The position numbers and the translations under genes are program-made. Of a stretch of DNA of 64,000 bases, positions 27,592 through 35,851 are shown piece after piece. The notes beneath the pieces are model-generated. The model was not told the DNA's origin. It was given only the letters and a program-made list of their open reading frames with translations, and made no database searches. This stretch comes from Archangium gephyra (GTDB taxonomy: Bacteria; Myxococcota; Myxococcia; Myxococcales; Myxococcaceae). The DNA lies in contig QFQP01000020.1 of NCBI GenBank assembly GCA_003243425.1, forward strand, positions 69,003 to 133,002, written 5' to 3'. Within the stretch, counting starts at the first letter, position 1; every line of letters starts with the position of its first letter.

Positions 27592-27731
27592 TCAGAAGCG
27601 CGCATGCTGGCGCCGCCCGTTTCTGGGCGAGCGTCAATCACGCGTCTTCATTCAGAACCACGCAGCGCCCGATGAATGCGGAGCCACCGTTCGGACACAG
27701 AACGTGTGGCTTCGTTGCATGACGGTCTGCG

Positions 27732-27760
27732 TTGACTTACACCCACCGCGTCCGTACTTT
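27732..27760 (+). promoter_or_regulatory. Candidate sigma-70 promoter before the 27792 gene
   Basis: TTGACT (27732-27737) and TACTTT (27755-27760) are 17 bp apart, about 30 bp before the ATG. A short CGCCC/GGGCG hairpin near 27615-27635 could end the glt-like transcript. This suggests the export genes downstream form their own unit. Confidence 0.45.
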
Positions 27761-27791
27761 CTTCCTCTTCCTGAAGGGTTGGGGGCCTTAG

Positions 27792-28331
27792 ATGATCCGC
27801 CGTGCCGTTACATTTCTGGTGGTTGCCGCGGCGACGCTCTCGCTCGCGCAAGCGCCTGAGGCGCCCGAAGCTTCGGATGCGTCGAAGGTTCCTGACGGTC
27901 AGAAAGTGAAGACGAGTTCTGATTCTGTGCTGCGCATGCGCAGCGCGTTGAAGGACGTGCTCACCAAACTCGAAGAGGCGCGCAGCACGAAAGACGTGGT
28001 GAAGCTCAACTGCGTCAACGAGAAGCTCACGCAGATCAAGGGTCTTCTCCGAATCTCCGAGCAGTCAGACGTCGCGTTGCAGGAGGCCGTGGCGAAGAAG
28101 GAGACCTCGACCGCCGAACACGAGTTCACGAAGGTGACCATCGCGCGTTCGAAGGTCGATCAACTCCGCGCCGAGGCCGAGCAGTGCATCGGTCAGCTCG
28201 CCTTCCAGACCGATGAGAACCTGAGCGTCGAGGTCGACGTCCCCGACTATCTGCCGCCGGGTGATCCGACGACCATGCCGACTCCGCCCGCCATCGACAC
28301 GAGGCCGCCGCCGGCGAGCCCGACGATGTGA
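27792..28331 (+). CDS. Exported helical protein of unknown function
   Basis: The 179-residue protein has a signal peptide (MIRRAVTFLVVAAATLSLAQ) and a helical middle (VLRMRSALKDVLTKLEEARS, CVNEKLTQIKGLLRISEQSD). One cysteine lies in each half (NCVNEK and EQCIGQL), and a disulfide is possible. A Pro-rich tail follows. It precedes the outer-membrane barrel and OPX genes by 71 bp, so it is probably part of the same export unit. Family not recognised. Confidence 0.7.
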   Translation: MIRRAVTFLVVAAATLSLAQAPEAPEASDASKVPDGQKVKTSSDSVLRMRSALKDVLTKLEEARSTKDVVKLNCVNEKLTQIKGLLRISEQSDVALQEAVAKKETSTAEHEFTKVTIARSKVDQLRAEAEQCIGQLAFQTDENLSVEVDVPDYLPPGDPTTMPTPPAIDTRPPPASPTM

Positions 28332-28402
28332 GTGTTTCGCAACGCACTTTTGAAAGGGACTTGGCCAGCACACCTCGTGTGTTAAGGCCATTCGACTTCG
28401 CG

Positions 28403-29683
28403 ATGAACTGGCTGAGGGGAACAGGTCGCTCGCTTCTGGTGCTGCTGTGCTCGCTCGCGGCGTTGCCGGCCCTTGCACAGGAAGTCGCCAAGTCGCCGGG
28501 CTTCAAAATCGGTGACGGTGCGCTGCACCCGTACCTGCAGCTCGACGCGCGCTACGACTCGCTCGTCGGCTATTTCAATCTCGACTCAGCCGGCAATCTC
28601 GTGCCGTCGGGTGAGTTGGTGCTGCACGCGCGGCCTGGCGTGAGGTTCGACCTCACCACGCCGTCGACCTCGGTCGCCTTCAACGGCAACGCCGAATACC
28701 TCTGGTTCACGGGCCTCATCTCGCCTGGCTCTCGGGCTCTGTCTCGACTGCAGGCCTCGGTGGGTCTCGACACCGCCTTCAACAAAGACGGTGCGGTGGA
28801 GTTTCAGCTCGGCGACCAGCTGACGCGCAGCGACCGCACCCAGAACCCCGCGCTCGGCATCGGCGCGATCTCGCTCTTCAACAACGTCTACCTCGCAGCG
28901 CCCATCCACCCGGGTGGCCGTGCGCTCGAGGTCACGCCGAAGGTCGCGTGGTCGGTCGAGTTCTTCGAGCGACTCGTCAACGGCATCGCCAACTTCTGCC
29001 CGGCCGGCACGCCCGCGTGTGAGCCCTCGCAGTCGAACTACAGCAACCTGAACTTCGGAGCCAACGCCCGCTGGCGCTTCCTCCCCAAGACGGCCGTCAT
29101 CGTCGACGTGAACGCGGACTGGCGGTACTACTTCAACGACCCGACCAACGGAAAAGTGATCTTCCGCTCGTTGGCTGGTCTTGGCGGCCTCATCACGCCG
29201 CGCATCTCGGCGACGCTGCTGGGCGGCTACGCCGGTGACTTCACCAACGGTTCGATTCACACGTTCATCGCCAACGCAGAGCTCGGGTACACCGTCTCCG
29301 AGTCGACCCGGATCGCCATCGGCTACTCGCGAAATGCACTGCCGGTGCCCATCGTCGGGACGCTCATCGACGACCGCGGCTACCTGCGCGGCGGCGTTGG
29401 CTTCCTCAGCAACCGTTTGACCTTCAATGGCCAGTTCTCGGTCGACTACCTCACGTTCCTCAGCGCACCGACGAACGCAGCAGCGCCGACGCCGAACCCG
29501 ACGCGCAGCGACGTGGTGCTCGCCCTCAGCGTGGGGCCCAACTTCGTGGTCACTTCGTGGTTCGACATCGGCGCGGGCTACACGCTGTCGTACCGCACGA
29601 CGCAGAACGTGACGGGCCCTGCCCTGCTCGGCCTCAACTACCTGCGGCACGAGGCGATGCTTCGCCTCGACTTCCACTACTGA
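28403..29683 (+). CDS. Outer-membrane beta-barrel, Wzp-like partner of the OPX protein
   Basis: The ATG at 28403 gives the signal peptide MNWLRGTGRSLLVLLCSLAALPALAQ. The mature 400 residues alternate polar and hydrophobic residues with many aromatic turns (HPYLQLDARYDSLVGYFNL, VDVNADWRYYFNDP) and end in LRLDFHY, an outer-membrane barrel C terminus with final aromatic. The OPX gene starts 1 bp after its stop. In M. xanthus short OPX proteins pair with an 18-stranded barrel (WzpX/S/B) to form a composite translocon; this gene has that size and place. GltH is an alternative, since it is also a barrel in glt clusters. Confidence 0.75.
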   Translation: MNWLRGTGRSLLVLLCSLAALPALAQEVAKSPGFKIGDGALHPYLQLDARYDSLVGYFNLDSAGNLVPSGELVLHARPGVRFDLTTPSTSVAFNGNAEYLWFTGLISPGSRALSRLQASVGLDTAFNKDGAVEFQLGDQLTRSDRTQNPALGIGAISLFNNVYLAAPIHPGGRALEVTPKVAWSVEFFERLVNGIANFCPAGTPACEPSQSNYSNLNFGANARWRFLPKTAVIVDVNADWRYYFNDPTNGKVIFRSLAGLGGLITPRISATLLGGYAGDFTNGSIHTFIANAELGYTVSESTRIAIGYSRNALPVPIVGTLIDDRGYLRGGVGFLSNRLTFNGQFSVDYLTFLSAPTNAAAPTPNPTRSDVVLALSVGPNFVVTSWFDIGAGYTLSYRTTQNVTGPALLGLNYLRHEAMLRLDFHY

Positions 29684-29684
29684 A

Positions 29685-30287
29685 ATGCGCGCGCTGTACC
29701 TGTCGCTCGCGGCCGTTCTGAGCCTGAGCGCGTGCGTCGCCCCACGTGGGAGCGGCGGCGACGTCAGCGCCGACAAGCTGATGAGCGACACGGCCGTCGC
29801 CAACACGCTGGCCGCGAATGATCTCCTCGAAGTGCGCGTGTACCAGGAGGCCGACCTCTCGGGCGTGTATCGCGTCGACACCGACGGGCACATCGACTTT
29901 CCGCTCTGCGGCAAGGTGAAGGTGCAGGGGCTCACGCCCGGCGGCGCGGCGGAAGCCATCACCGCGTGTCTCAAGAATGGCTACGTGCGCCGCCCGCAGG
30001 TCTCTGCGCTCGTGAAGGAGTTCAACTCCAAGAAGGTCTTCGTCTTCGGCGAAGTGACCAAGCCGGGCTCGTTCCCCTACGAAGACGGCATGACCATCGT
30101 GCACGCGATCTCGCAGGCTGGCGGGCTCCTGCGCACGGCCTCGAAGAACAACGTGAACGTCACCCGCGTCGTCGAAGGCAAAGAAGTGAAGTTGCCCGTG
30201 AAGGTCGAAGACATCGTCATCGGCCGCGCGAAGAACTTCACCGTGCAGCCCGGCGACATCATCTTCGTGCCTGAGAGCTTCCTCTAA
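29685..30287 (+). CDS. Short outer-membrane polysaccharide export (OPX/Wza-like) lipoprotein
   Basis: The 200-residue protein has a lipoprotein signal (MRALYLSLAAVLSLSAC, lipobox LSAC). A polysaccharide export domain follows (ANDLLEVRVYQEADLSGVYR, IDFPLCGKVKVQG), then one SLBB domain (KVFVFGEVTKPGSFPYEDGM, AISQAGGLLRTASKNN). It lacks the C-terminal helix that forms the outer-membrane pore in E. coli Wza, so it needs the barrel protein encoded just upstream. Which polymer is exported is not shown, as no glycosyltransferases are nearby. Its stop overlaps that of the convergent phosphatase gene. Confidence 0.88.
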   Translation: MRALYLSLAAVLSLSACVAPRGSGGDVSADKLMSDTAVANTLAANDLLEVRVYQEADLSGVYRVDTDGHIDFPLCGKVKVQGLTPGGAAEAITACLKNGYVRRPQVSALVKEFNSKKVFVFGEVTKPGSFPYEDGMTIVHAISQAGGLLRTASKNNVNVTRVVEGKEVKLPVKVEDIVIGRAKNFTVQPGDIIFVPESFL

Positions 30288-31081
30288 CGCGGCGTCGTCG
30301 CCACGAAGTCGGCGCACTCGCGCGCGAGCGCTTCGGCGATGCCAGGGGCCGCGGCCATGATGTCACTGGCCAGCGGCGACCACGGCTGGCTGCCGAGCTG
30401 ACGCATCACGCCGCCGGCCTCGGTCACCAGCAGACCGCCCGCGGCGATGTCCCAAGGCTTCAGACCGAACTCGAAGAACCCGTCGAAGCGGCCGGCCGCG
30501 ACGTACGCGAGCTCGAGCGCCGCGCTGCCCATGCGCCGCATGCCCTGGGCCTGCGTGAGCAACCGGCCGAGCAACCCCAACGGCGCCTGTGGCCGTTCAC
30601 GCACGTCGTACGGAAAGCCGGTGCACAACAGCGCCCGTTCGAGTGACCCGGCCGGGCTCGCGCGCAACACCCGCCCGTTGAGCGACGCGCCCTGCCCTCG
30701 GCCCGCGCTGAAGCACTCATCGCGGAGCGGGTCGAGCACCACGCCCGCCACCAGCCCCCGCTGATCTTCCACCGCGAGCGTCACGCAGAAGTGAGGAACG
30801 CCGTGCGCGTAGTTGACCGTGCCATCGAGCGGGTCGACGAACCAGCGGTAGCCGCCAGCCGCGCCGTGTGCGCCGTCTTCTTCCGACAGCACCGCGTGCG
30901 ACGGCACTTCTCGCGCGAGACGACCGAGAATCAATGCTTCACTCGCGCGATCGGCGTCAGTCACGAGGTCGGTGTCTCGGCCCTTGAACTCGACCGTGCG
31001 GGTCTTTTCGAAGCGCTCGCGAAGCACGGCGCCGGCGTCGCGCGCGATCGACTCTGCGAGGGCCCGAAGCTCGGCCGTCAC
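30284..31081 (-). CDS. Inositol monophosphatase family protein
   Basis: The GTG at 31081 overlaps the upstream stop (GTGA) and gives a 265-residue protein of normal family length. Metal-binding motifs are present: DLVTDADRASE, the glutamates in SEEDG, VDPLDGTVNYAHG and KPWDIAAGG. Members dephosphorylate inositol-1-phosphate or related sugar phosphates (or 3'-phosphoadenosine compounds) with Mg. It is the last gene of a minus-strand operon with mpl and a thioredoxin-like gene. Confidence 0.92.
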   Translation of the reverse strand: MTAELRALAESIARDAGAVLRERFEKTRTVEFKGRDTDLVTDADRASEALILGRLAREVPSHAVLSEEDGAHGAAGGYRWFVDPLDGTVNYAHGVPHFCVTLAVEDQRGLVAGVVLDPLRDECFSAGRGQGASLNGRVLRASPAGSLERALLCTGFPYDVRERPQAPLGLLGRLLTQAQGMRRMGSAALELAYVAAGRFDGFFEFGLKPWDIAAGGLLVTEAGGVMRQLGSQPWSPLASDIMAAAPGIAEALARECADFVATTPR

Positions 31082-31614
31082 TTCGGTTCCGGTTCCGCGA
31101 GCAACGTCTCGATCTCTTCGAGCCAACCTGCGAGCTGGCCCTCGTCGAAGCCTTCGTGCACGTGCCGGAGCACGCCGCGCTTGTCGATGAGGAACGTGGT
31201 GGGCATCAACTTCACCTTGAGCGCCGCCTCGCTGACCTTCGCCTCGGGGTCGAGCAACACCGGCAAGTCGACCTTCGCATCCTGCATGAAGGGCGCGATC
31301 AACTTCTGCTCGGCGTCGATGTTGATGGCGTAGACCTTGAGCCCGCGGGGCGCGAACTGCTGGGCGATGTCCTGGTACAGCGGGAGCGCGTCGCGGCACG
31401 GGTCGCACCACGTCGCCCACACATCGAGCAGCACCACGTGCCCGCGGTCGGAGCGCAGGGTCCACGAATCGCCGGAAGGAAACCGTGGCAGCGTGAGCTG
31501 CAGCGCCTCGGTGTTCACGTCGGAACGAACGAGCGGCGTCACCAGCTGAGGGCCACGCGGCGCGAGGTTGCAGGCCGCGAACGGAAGAAGAAGCGCAACG
31601 ACGAGGTGCTTCAT
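31078..31614 (-). CDS. TlpA/ResA-like thioredoxin-fold lipoprotein
   Basis: The 178-residue protein starts with a lipoprotein-type signal (MKHLVVALLLPFAAC) and has a thioredoxin fold with redox motif WCDPC in VVLLDVWATWCDPCRDALPL and a cis-proline segment (KLMPTTFLIDKRG). It probably reduces disulfides in the periplasm. The start overlaps the mpl stop by 4 nt, and its own stop overlaps the phosphatase start. Confidence 0.9.
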   Translation of the reverse strand: MKHLVVALLLPFAACNLAPRGPQLVTPLVRSDVNTEALQLTLPRFPSGDSWTLRSDRGHVVLLDVWATWCDPCRDALPLYQDIAQQFAPRGLKVYAINIDAEQKLIAPFMQDAKVDLPVLLDPEAKVSEAALKVKLMPTTFLIDKRGVLRHVHEGFDEGQLAGWLEEIETLLAEPEPK

Positions 31615-33068
31615 GAGCGGGCTCCCAGACGCGTGAGCAATGAGTCGATGAAGCCACCGAAGCTCCCGTTGGACATGACGAGAATCACGTCGCCAGGCTT
31701 CGCTTCACTGGCCACCTCGTCGAGCAGCGCTGCGACCGTCACCTCGGCACGAGCGGGAATTCCGTGCGCCGTGAGTTCCTTCGCGAGCAACGGAACGTCG
31801 AGCTCTTCGCCCGCGGGGATCTTGTCGTGTCGCTCGGGGACTTTGATGGACGCGCGCGCCGCGCCTTCGAACGAGCGCGCGTATTCCTGCTGGTGAATGT
31901 TGCGGCGCGAGGTGTTGGAGCGCGGCTCGAACACCGCCCACACACGCCGACCTGCATAGCGCGCGGCCACCGCAGCGATGGTTTCCTTCACCGCGGTCGG
32001 GTGGTGCGCAAAGTCGTCGATGACCATGACGCCGCCGGGTTCGCCACGAACCTCCTGACGACGCTTCACCCCGGCGAACGACCCGAAGCCTGCGCGCAGC
32101 TCGTCGAACGACATGCCCACAGCGAGACCGGCGGCGAACACACCGAGCGCGTTCTCGACGTTGTGGGCGCCGGCCATCGGCAGCAACACCGAACCGAGTG
32201 ACCGACCGTCGACCACCACTTCGAACCGCGCCCCTTCATGACCGAGCGTCAGCTTCTCGGCGTGAACGTCACCTTCGCGAACGCCATAGGTGACGACGCG
32301 CGCAGCACTCGTGCGAGCGAGGCGAACCGCGTTCGGCCAGGCGGCGCTCACGGCGATGGTCCCGTTCGCGGGCACGAGCTTGACCAACTTCTCGAACGAC
32401 GCCTCGTAGTGCGGCAGGTCTCGATAGATGTCGGCGTGGTCGAACTCGACGCTGGTGAGAATGAGCGTCTTCGGCTGGTAGTGCAGGAACTTGGGGCCCT
32501 TGTCGAAGTACGCGGTGTCGTACTCGTCGCCTTCGACGACGAAGTGCGCGCCCTTCCCCAGTCGGTAGTTGCCCGAATAGTTCTGGGTGACGCCGCCGAC
32601 GAGGAAGGTCGGATCTTTCCCCGCAGCCGCGAGCACGTGCCCCATCAACGACGACGTCGTGGTCTTACCGTGCGTACCGGCGACGACGATGGAATGCCGC
32701 TGCTTCAAGAAGAGCGACCCCAGCGCGGCGGGAAAACTCATCTGCGGAAGCTTGCGCTCACGCACGGCGGTCGCTTCGACGTTCACGCGGCGAATGACGT
32801 TGCCGATGATGACGAGGTCGGGCTTCGCGACGTCGAGGTTCGCCGGCGCATACGGCGTGAGCGTCGTGATGCCCCACTTCTCGAGCATCGTGCTCATCGG
32901 CGGGTACACGTTCTCGTCGCTGCCGGTGACCTCGTAGCCCGCGGCCTTCAACATGCCGGCGAAGCTGCCCATGCCGGTGCCGCCGACGCCGACGAGGTGA
33001 ATACGTTTCGGGAACGAAGGATCGACGGTGTCGAGGGTGAGACCGTTGTCGTCAGGAGCAGCAGACAT
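31611..33068 (-). CDS. mpl: UDP-N-acetylmuramate:tripeptide ligase (murein recycling)
   Basis: The 485-residue Mur-ligase has the N-terminal Rossmann motif HLVGVGGTGMGS, the ATP loop GTHGKTT, EGDEYDTAYFDKGPKF and DDFAHHPTAV in the C-terminal domain. The FDKGPKF segment and length separate Mpl from MurC. It re-attaches the recycled tripeptide L-Ala-gamma-D-Glu-meso-DAP to UDP-MurNAc. It follows a serine hydrolase and ldcA, which fits peptidoglycan recycling. Confidence 0.93.
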   Translation of the reverse strand: MSAAPDDNGLTLDTVDPSFPKRIHLVGVGGTGMGSFAGMLKAAGYEVTGSDENVYPPMSTMLEKWGITTLTPYAPANLDVAKPDLVIIGNVIRRVNVEATAVRERKLPQMSFPAALGSLFLKQRHSIVVAGTHGKTTTSSLMGHVLAAAGKDPTFLVGGVTQNYSGNYRLGKGAHFVVEGDEYDTAYFDKGPKFLHYQPKTLILTSVEFDHADIYRDLPHYEASFEKLVKLVPANGTIAVSAAWPNAVRLARTSAARVVTYGVREGDVHAEKLTLGHEGARFEVVVDGRSLGSVLLPMAGAHNVENALGVFAAGLAVGMSFDELRAGFGSFAGVKRRQEVRGEPGGVMVIDDFAHHPTAVKETIAAVAARYAGRRVWAVFEPRSNTSRRNIHQQEYARSFEGAARASIKVPERHDKIPAGEELDVPLLAKELTAHGIPARAEVTVAALLDEVASEAKPGDVILVMSNGSFGGFIDSLLTRLGARS

Positions 33069-33083
33069 GAGGTGCGGAACCTC

Positions 33084-34094
33084 TCACTCCAGCCCGAGGT
33101 CGTCGAGGACGGCGTCGTGCACCAGCGGGCGGTATTCACGAATGCGGATGTTGGCGCGGCCGAGCGCGACGCGATTGGTGAGAAACGCGACGACGAGCTG
33201 GCGATCGAAATCGATCCACAGGCTCGTGCCCGTGAAACCGAGATGCCCTATCGCCCCGCGCGGGCCCTTCTTCCCGAAGCGTGGCCCGCACGACGCGCCC
33301 TCGGGTGACGGTGTGTCGAAGCCGAAGGTGCGCGTGCTGCCAGGCGTCGTCACGTCGGGGCCCCACGGCGCGCGCCAGCGCCCATCGAGCATCGCCTGAC
33401 CGAACCGCGCGACGTCGATGGCCGTCGAGAACAGCCCCGCGTGGCCCGAGACCCCGTCCATCGCCCACGCGTTGTCGTCGTCGACTTCGGCGAAGCCCGT
33501 TGGAACGCACGCCATGTTCCACATGCCTTCCTGACCGGGTGCAGGCTCACGCGGGCGCGTGGTTCCGGTCGGCGCGAACTCGGCCGGCAGCGGCAGGCAC
33601 GAGGACAGCCTCCGGTAGCCGGCGCTCAGGCCCAGCGGCGAAGCGATGCGCTGCGCGAAGAGCGCGTCGAGCGTCAGACCAGACGCGGCTTCGAGCACGG
33701 CGCCGAGCTGAATGAAGCCGAGGTCGCTGTAGACGGCTTTGCGTTCATGCGCGCGCGCCGTACCGATGGCGCCGTCACGGGGATTCACGCCGGGCTGTGA
33801 GAAGAATGGAACGAACGCCGGCAGACCACTCCGGTGAAAGAGCAGATCTTCGAGCGTCGCGTCGATCTTCGCCTCGGGGAGCCAACGCTGAACAGGCTCG
33901 TCAACACGAAGCGACAGGTCGAGCACGAGCGCCGTGGTGCTCATCACCTTGGTCACCGACGCGATGTCGAACACGCACGCTGACGACGCATTGCCCGCCG
34001 AGATCACGTGGCGCCCAGCGTGGAACACCTCGAGCCGCGCGAGCGGAAACGCACCTTCATCGACACCACGCGAGAGCAGCGCAGCCGACCTCAC
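33084..34094 (-). CDS. Beta-lactamase-family serine hydrolase (class C/PBP4-like)
   Basis: The GTG at 34094 overlaps the ldcA stop (GTGA) and gives 336 residues. Motifs of the SxxK family are present: ASVTK (nucleophile), YSDLG in place of YxN, and HLGFTGTSLW for the KTG/HxG triad. Family members are D-Ala carboxypeptidases, esterases or amidases. No signal peptide is visible, so it may act in the cytoplasm on recycled muropeptides. It lies between ldcA and mpl with 15 bp to mpl. Confidence 0.88.
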   Translation of the reverse strand: MRSAALLSRGVDEGAFPLARLEVFHAGRHVISAGNASSACVFDIASVTKVMSTTALVLDLSLRVDEPVQRWLPEAKIDATLEDLLFHRSGLPAFVPFFSQPGVNPRDGAIGTARAHERKAVYSDLGFIQLGAVLEAASGLTLDALFAQRIASPLGLSAGYRRLSSCLPLPAEFAPTGTTRPREPAPGQEGMWNMACVPTGFAEVDDDNAWAMDGVSGHAGLFSTAIDVARFGQAMLDGRWRAPWGPDVTTPGSTRTFGFDTPSPEGASCGPRFGKKGPRGAIGHLGFTGTSLWIDFDRQLVVAFLTNRVALGRANIRIREYRPLVHDAVLDDLGLE

Positions 34095-34966
34095 ACCACG
34101 ACCTCGAGCGTCTTCGCCGTCGCGTCGAGCTTCACCGTGGCGCCCAACATCACGGGTTGATTCACGGCGCCATGGCCGATGTCGAAGCCCGCAGCACACG
34201 GAACCCCGAGCTGCTGAGCGAGTTCGTCGAGGACGTCAGCGTGCGTGTACGGCGCGTCTTTCTCGTCGCAACCGGTGAACTCGCCGAACACCACGCCCGC
34301 GAGGCCGTCGAGCAGCCCCGCGAGTTTCAAATGTGTCCACATGCGGTCGAGGCGATAGGGCCGCTCACCGACGTCTTCGAGCAACAGCACCGCGCCGCGA
34401 AGCGACGGGAGATACGGCGTACCGATGAGCCGCGTGAGCACCGACAGATTTCCGCCGAGCAGGGGCCCCGTGGCGACGCCCGCGGTGACGGTGCGACGCC
34501 CCGGCAACGCAGCCACTGCTTCACCTTCGAGACACGCGAACAGACGCCGCACCACCTCGTCTGGCTGTTTGCCGAGCTGCGTGAGCACCGGCGCGTGCAG
34601 CGACCTCCAACCGGAACGCTGAGCGGCGAGATGAAGCGCGGTGATGTCGGAGAACCCCACGATGTGGCGCGGCGTTCCGAAGCGCAGCGACGGCAGCAGC
34701 CGCATCGCGCCGTAGCCTCCACGAGCGGCGAACACGGCGCGCACGTCTTTCGCGTCGAGGGCGTGCTGCAGCTGCGACGAACGGCTCGCGTCGGTGCCAG
34801 CGAGGTAGCGATGGGTGTCGAACAACTGCTCGGTGAAGAGGGGCCGGTAGCGCGACGCCAGCACGTCGAGGCCCTTGTCGAACGACGGGCGATCGAACGG
34901 GCCGGCGGGTGCGACGACGGCGACGGCATCGCCCGGACGGAGCGGAGGAGGCGCGAGAAAGCTCAC
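34091..34966 (-). CDS. ldcA: LD-carboxypeptidase (peptidase S66)
   Basis: The 291-residue protein has the S66 layout: N-terminal VAPAGPFDR, the ARGGYGAMRLLP segment, nucleophile serine in GFSDITALH, the glutamate in LLLEDVGERPYR and histidine in GFDIGHGAVN. It removes the terminal D-Ala from recycled tetrapeptides, supplying tripeptide to Mpl. It is the first gene of the minus-strand envelope operon. Confidence 0.92.
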   Translation of the reverse strand: MSFLAPPPLRPGDAVAVVAPAGPFDRPSFDKGLDVLASRYRPLFTEQLFDTHRYLAGTDASRSSQLQHALDAKDVRAVFAARGGYGAMRLLPSLRFGTPRHIVGFSDITALHLAAQRSGWRSLHAPVLTQLGKQPDEVVRRLFACLEGEAVAALPGRRTVTAGVATGPLLGGNLSVLTRLIGTPYLPSLRGAVLLLEDVGERPYRLDRMWTHLKLAGLLDGLAGVVFGEFTGCDEKDAPYTHADVLDELAQQLGVPCAAGFDIGHGAVNQPVMLGATVKLDATAKTLEVVV

Positions 34967-35005
34967 GTCTCCGGTTGTACAGCGAAGGTGCTGTAGAGTC
35001 GTGGC

Positions 35006-35851
35006 GTGCCGTCAGCAGCGCCGAAGCCCGAAGCGAAGAAGCTCCCGTTCCCGATTCCGTGGGGCCTCTTCATCGTGCTCGACCTCTACGCGGTGGGCGT
35101 CGCCGGCTACATCTGGGCGACGTACTACAATGCGCCCGAGTACCAGGCAGCGGTGTCGTACGCGAAGGCGCTGAAGCTCCTCGGCGTCGACGACGGTCGC
35201 AAGTGCAGCGAAGCCGAGCTGGTGCGCGCCTTCGGGCTCACGCTCGAGGCCGCGCGCTTGATGCCTCAGGAGCGCGGCCTCGTGGAGCACCTCGAGAATC
35301 TCCGGCATCGCTTCGACGAGCGGAAATTCAAACTTCCGCCGCAGCTCAAGCAGCACGCAGAGATGATGTCGGCCAACACGTTGCGCATCGAGCAGTCGAA
35401 GAAGGCGTGGCTGGTGGTCGGCACGCGCGATCGCGGTTGGGGGCCCGAGCAATTGCTGAGGGGCCCGGAGCGCGCCGTGTTGTGGAGCATTCCCGGCGCG
35501 GTCTTCATCATCGCGTTCTGGGCGTACACGCGCTTCAGCCATCGCGCAGCTCGCGCCAGGGAGCACGAAGACCAGCTCAAGGCGCAGGAACGCGAAGTCG
35601 ACGAACTCGGCAACTTCCGGCGGGGGCTCAAGAGCGCTGATGAATGGCGCCCGCCGAAAGAGCCCGAGTGGCGTCCGCCTCCGCAGAAGCGTGATGACGA
35701 GGCAGACACGCTCGCGTCGCCGCGGTCGGTGCGCGCGCGACCTCCGTCGCAGGTCGGCGCGAAGGCCGTCACGCGCAGACCGGTGACGCGCCCCCCGACC
35801 GCGGGTTCTGGCGTGAAGCCGGTGAAGCGGCGGCCGCCGAGCGACGACTGA
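35006..35851 (+). CDS. Predicted inner-membrane protein of unknown function
   Basis: The GTG start at 35006 lies 39 bp from the divergent ldcA start. The 281-residue protein has two transmembrane helices (WGLFIVLDLYAVGVAGYIWA and VLWSIPGAVFIIAFWAYTRF). About 100 residues of helical domain lie between them, and a basic Pro/Arg-rich tail of about 85 residues follows. The loop includes LLGVDDGRKCSEAELVRAFG. No known family recognised. It is convergent with the methyltransferase gene at adjacent stops. Confidence 0.7.
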   Translation: MPSAAPKPEAKKLPFPIPWGLFIVLDLYAVGVAGYIWATYYNAPEYQAAVSYAKALKLLGVDDGRKCSEAELVRAFGLTLEAARLMPQERGLVEHLENLRHRFDERKFKLPPQLKQHAEMMSANTLRIEQSKKAWLVVGTRDRGWGPEQLLRGPERAVLWSIPGAVFIIAFWAYTRFSHRAARAREHEDQLKAQEREVDELGNFRRGLKSADEWRPPKEPEWRPPPQKRDDEADTLASPRSVRARPPSQVGAKAVTRRPVTRPPTAGSGVKPVKRRPPSDD

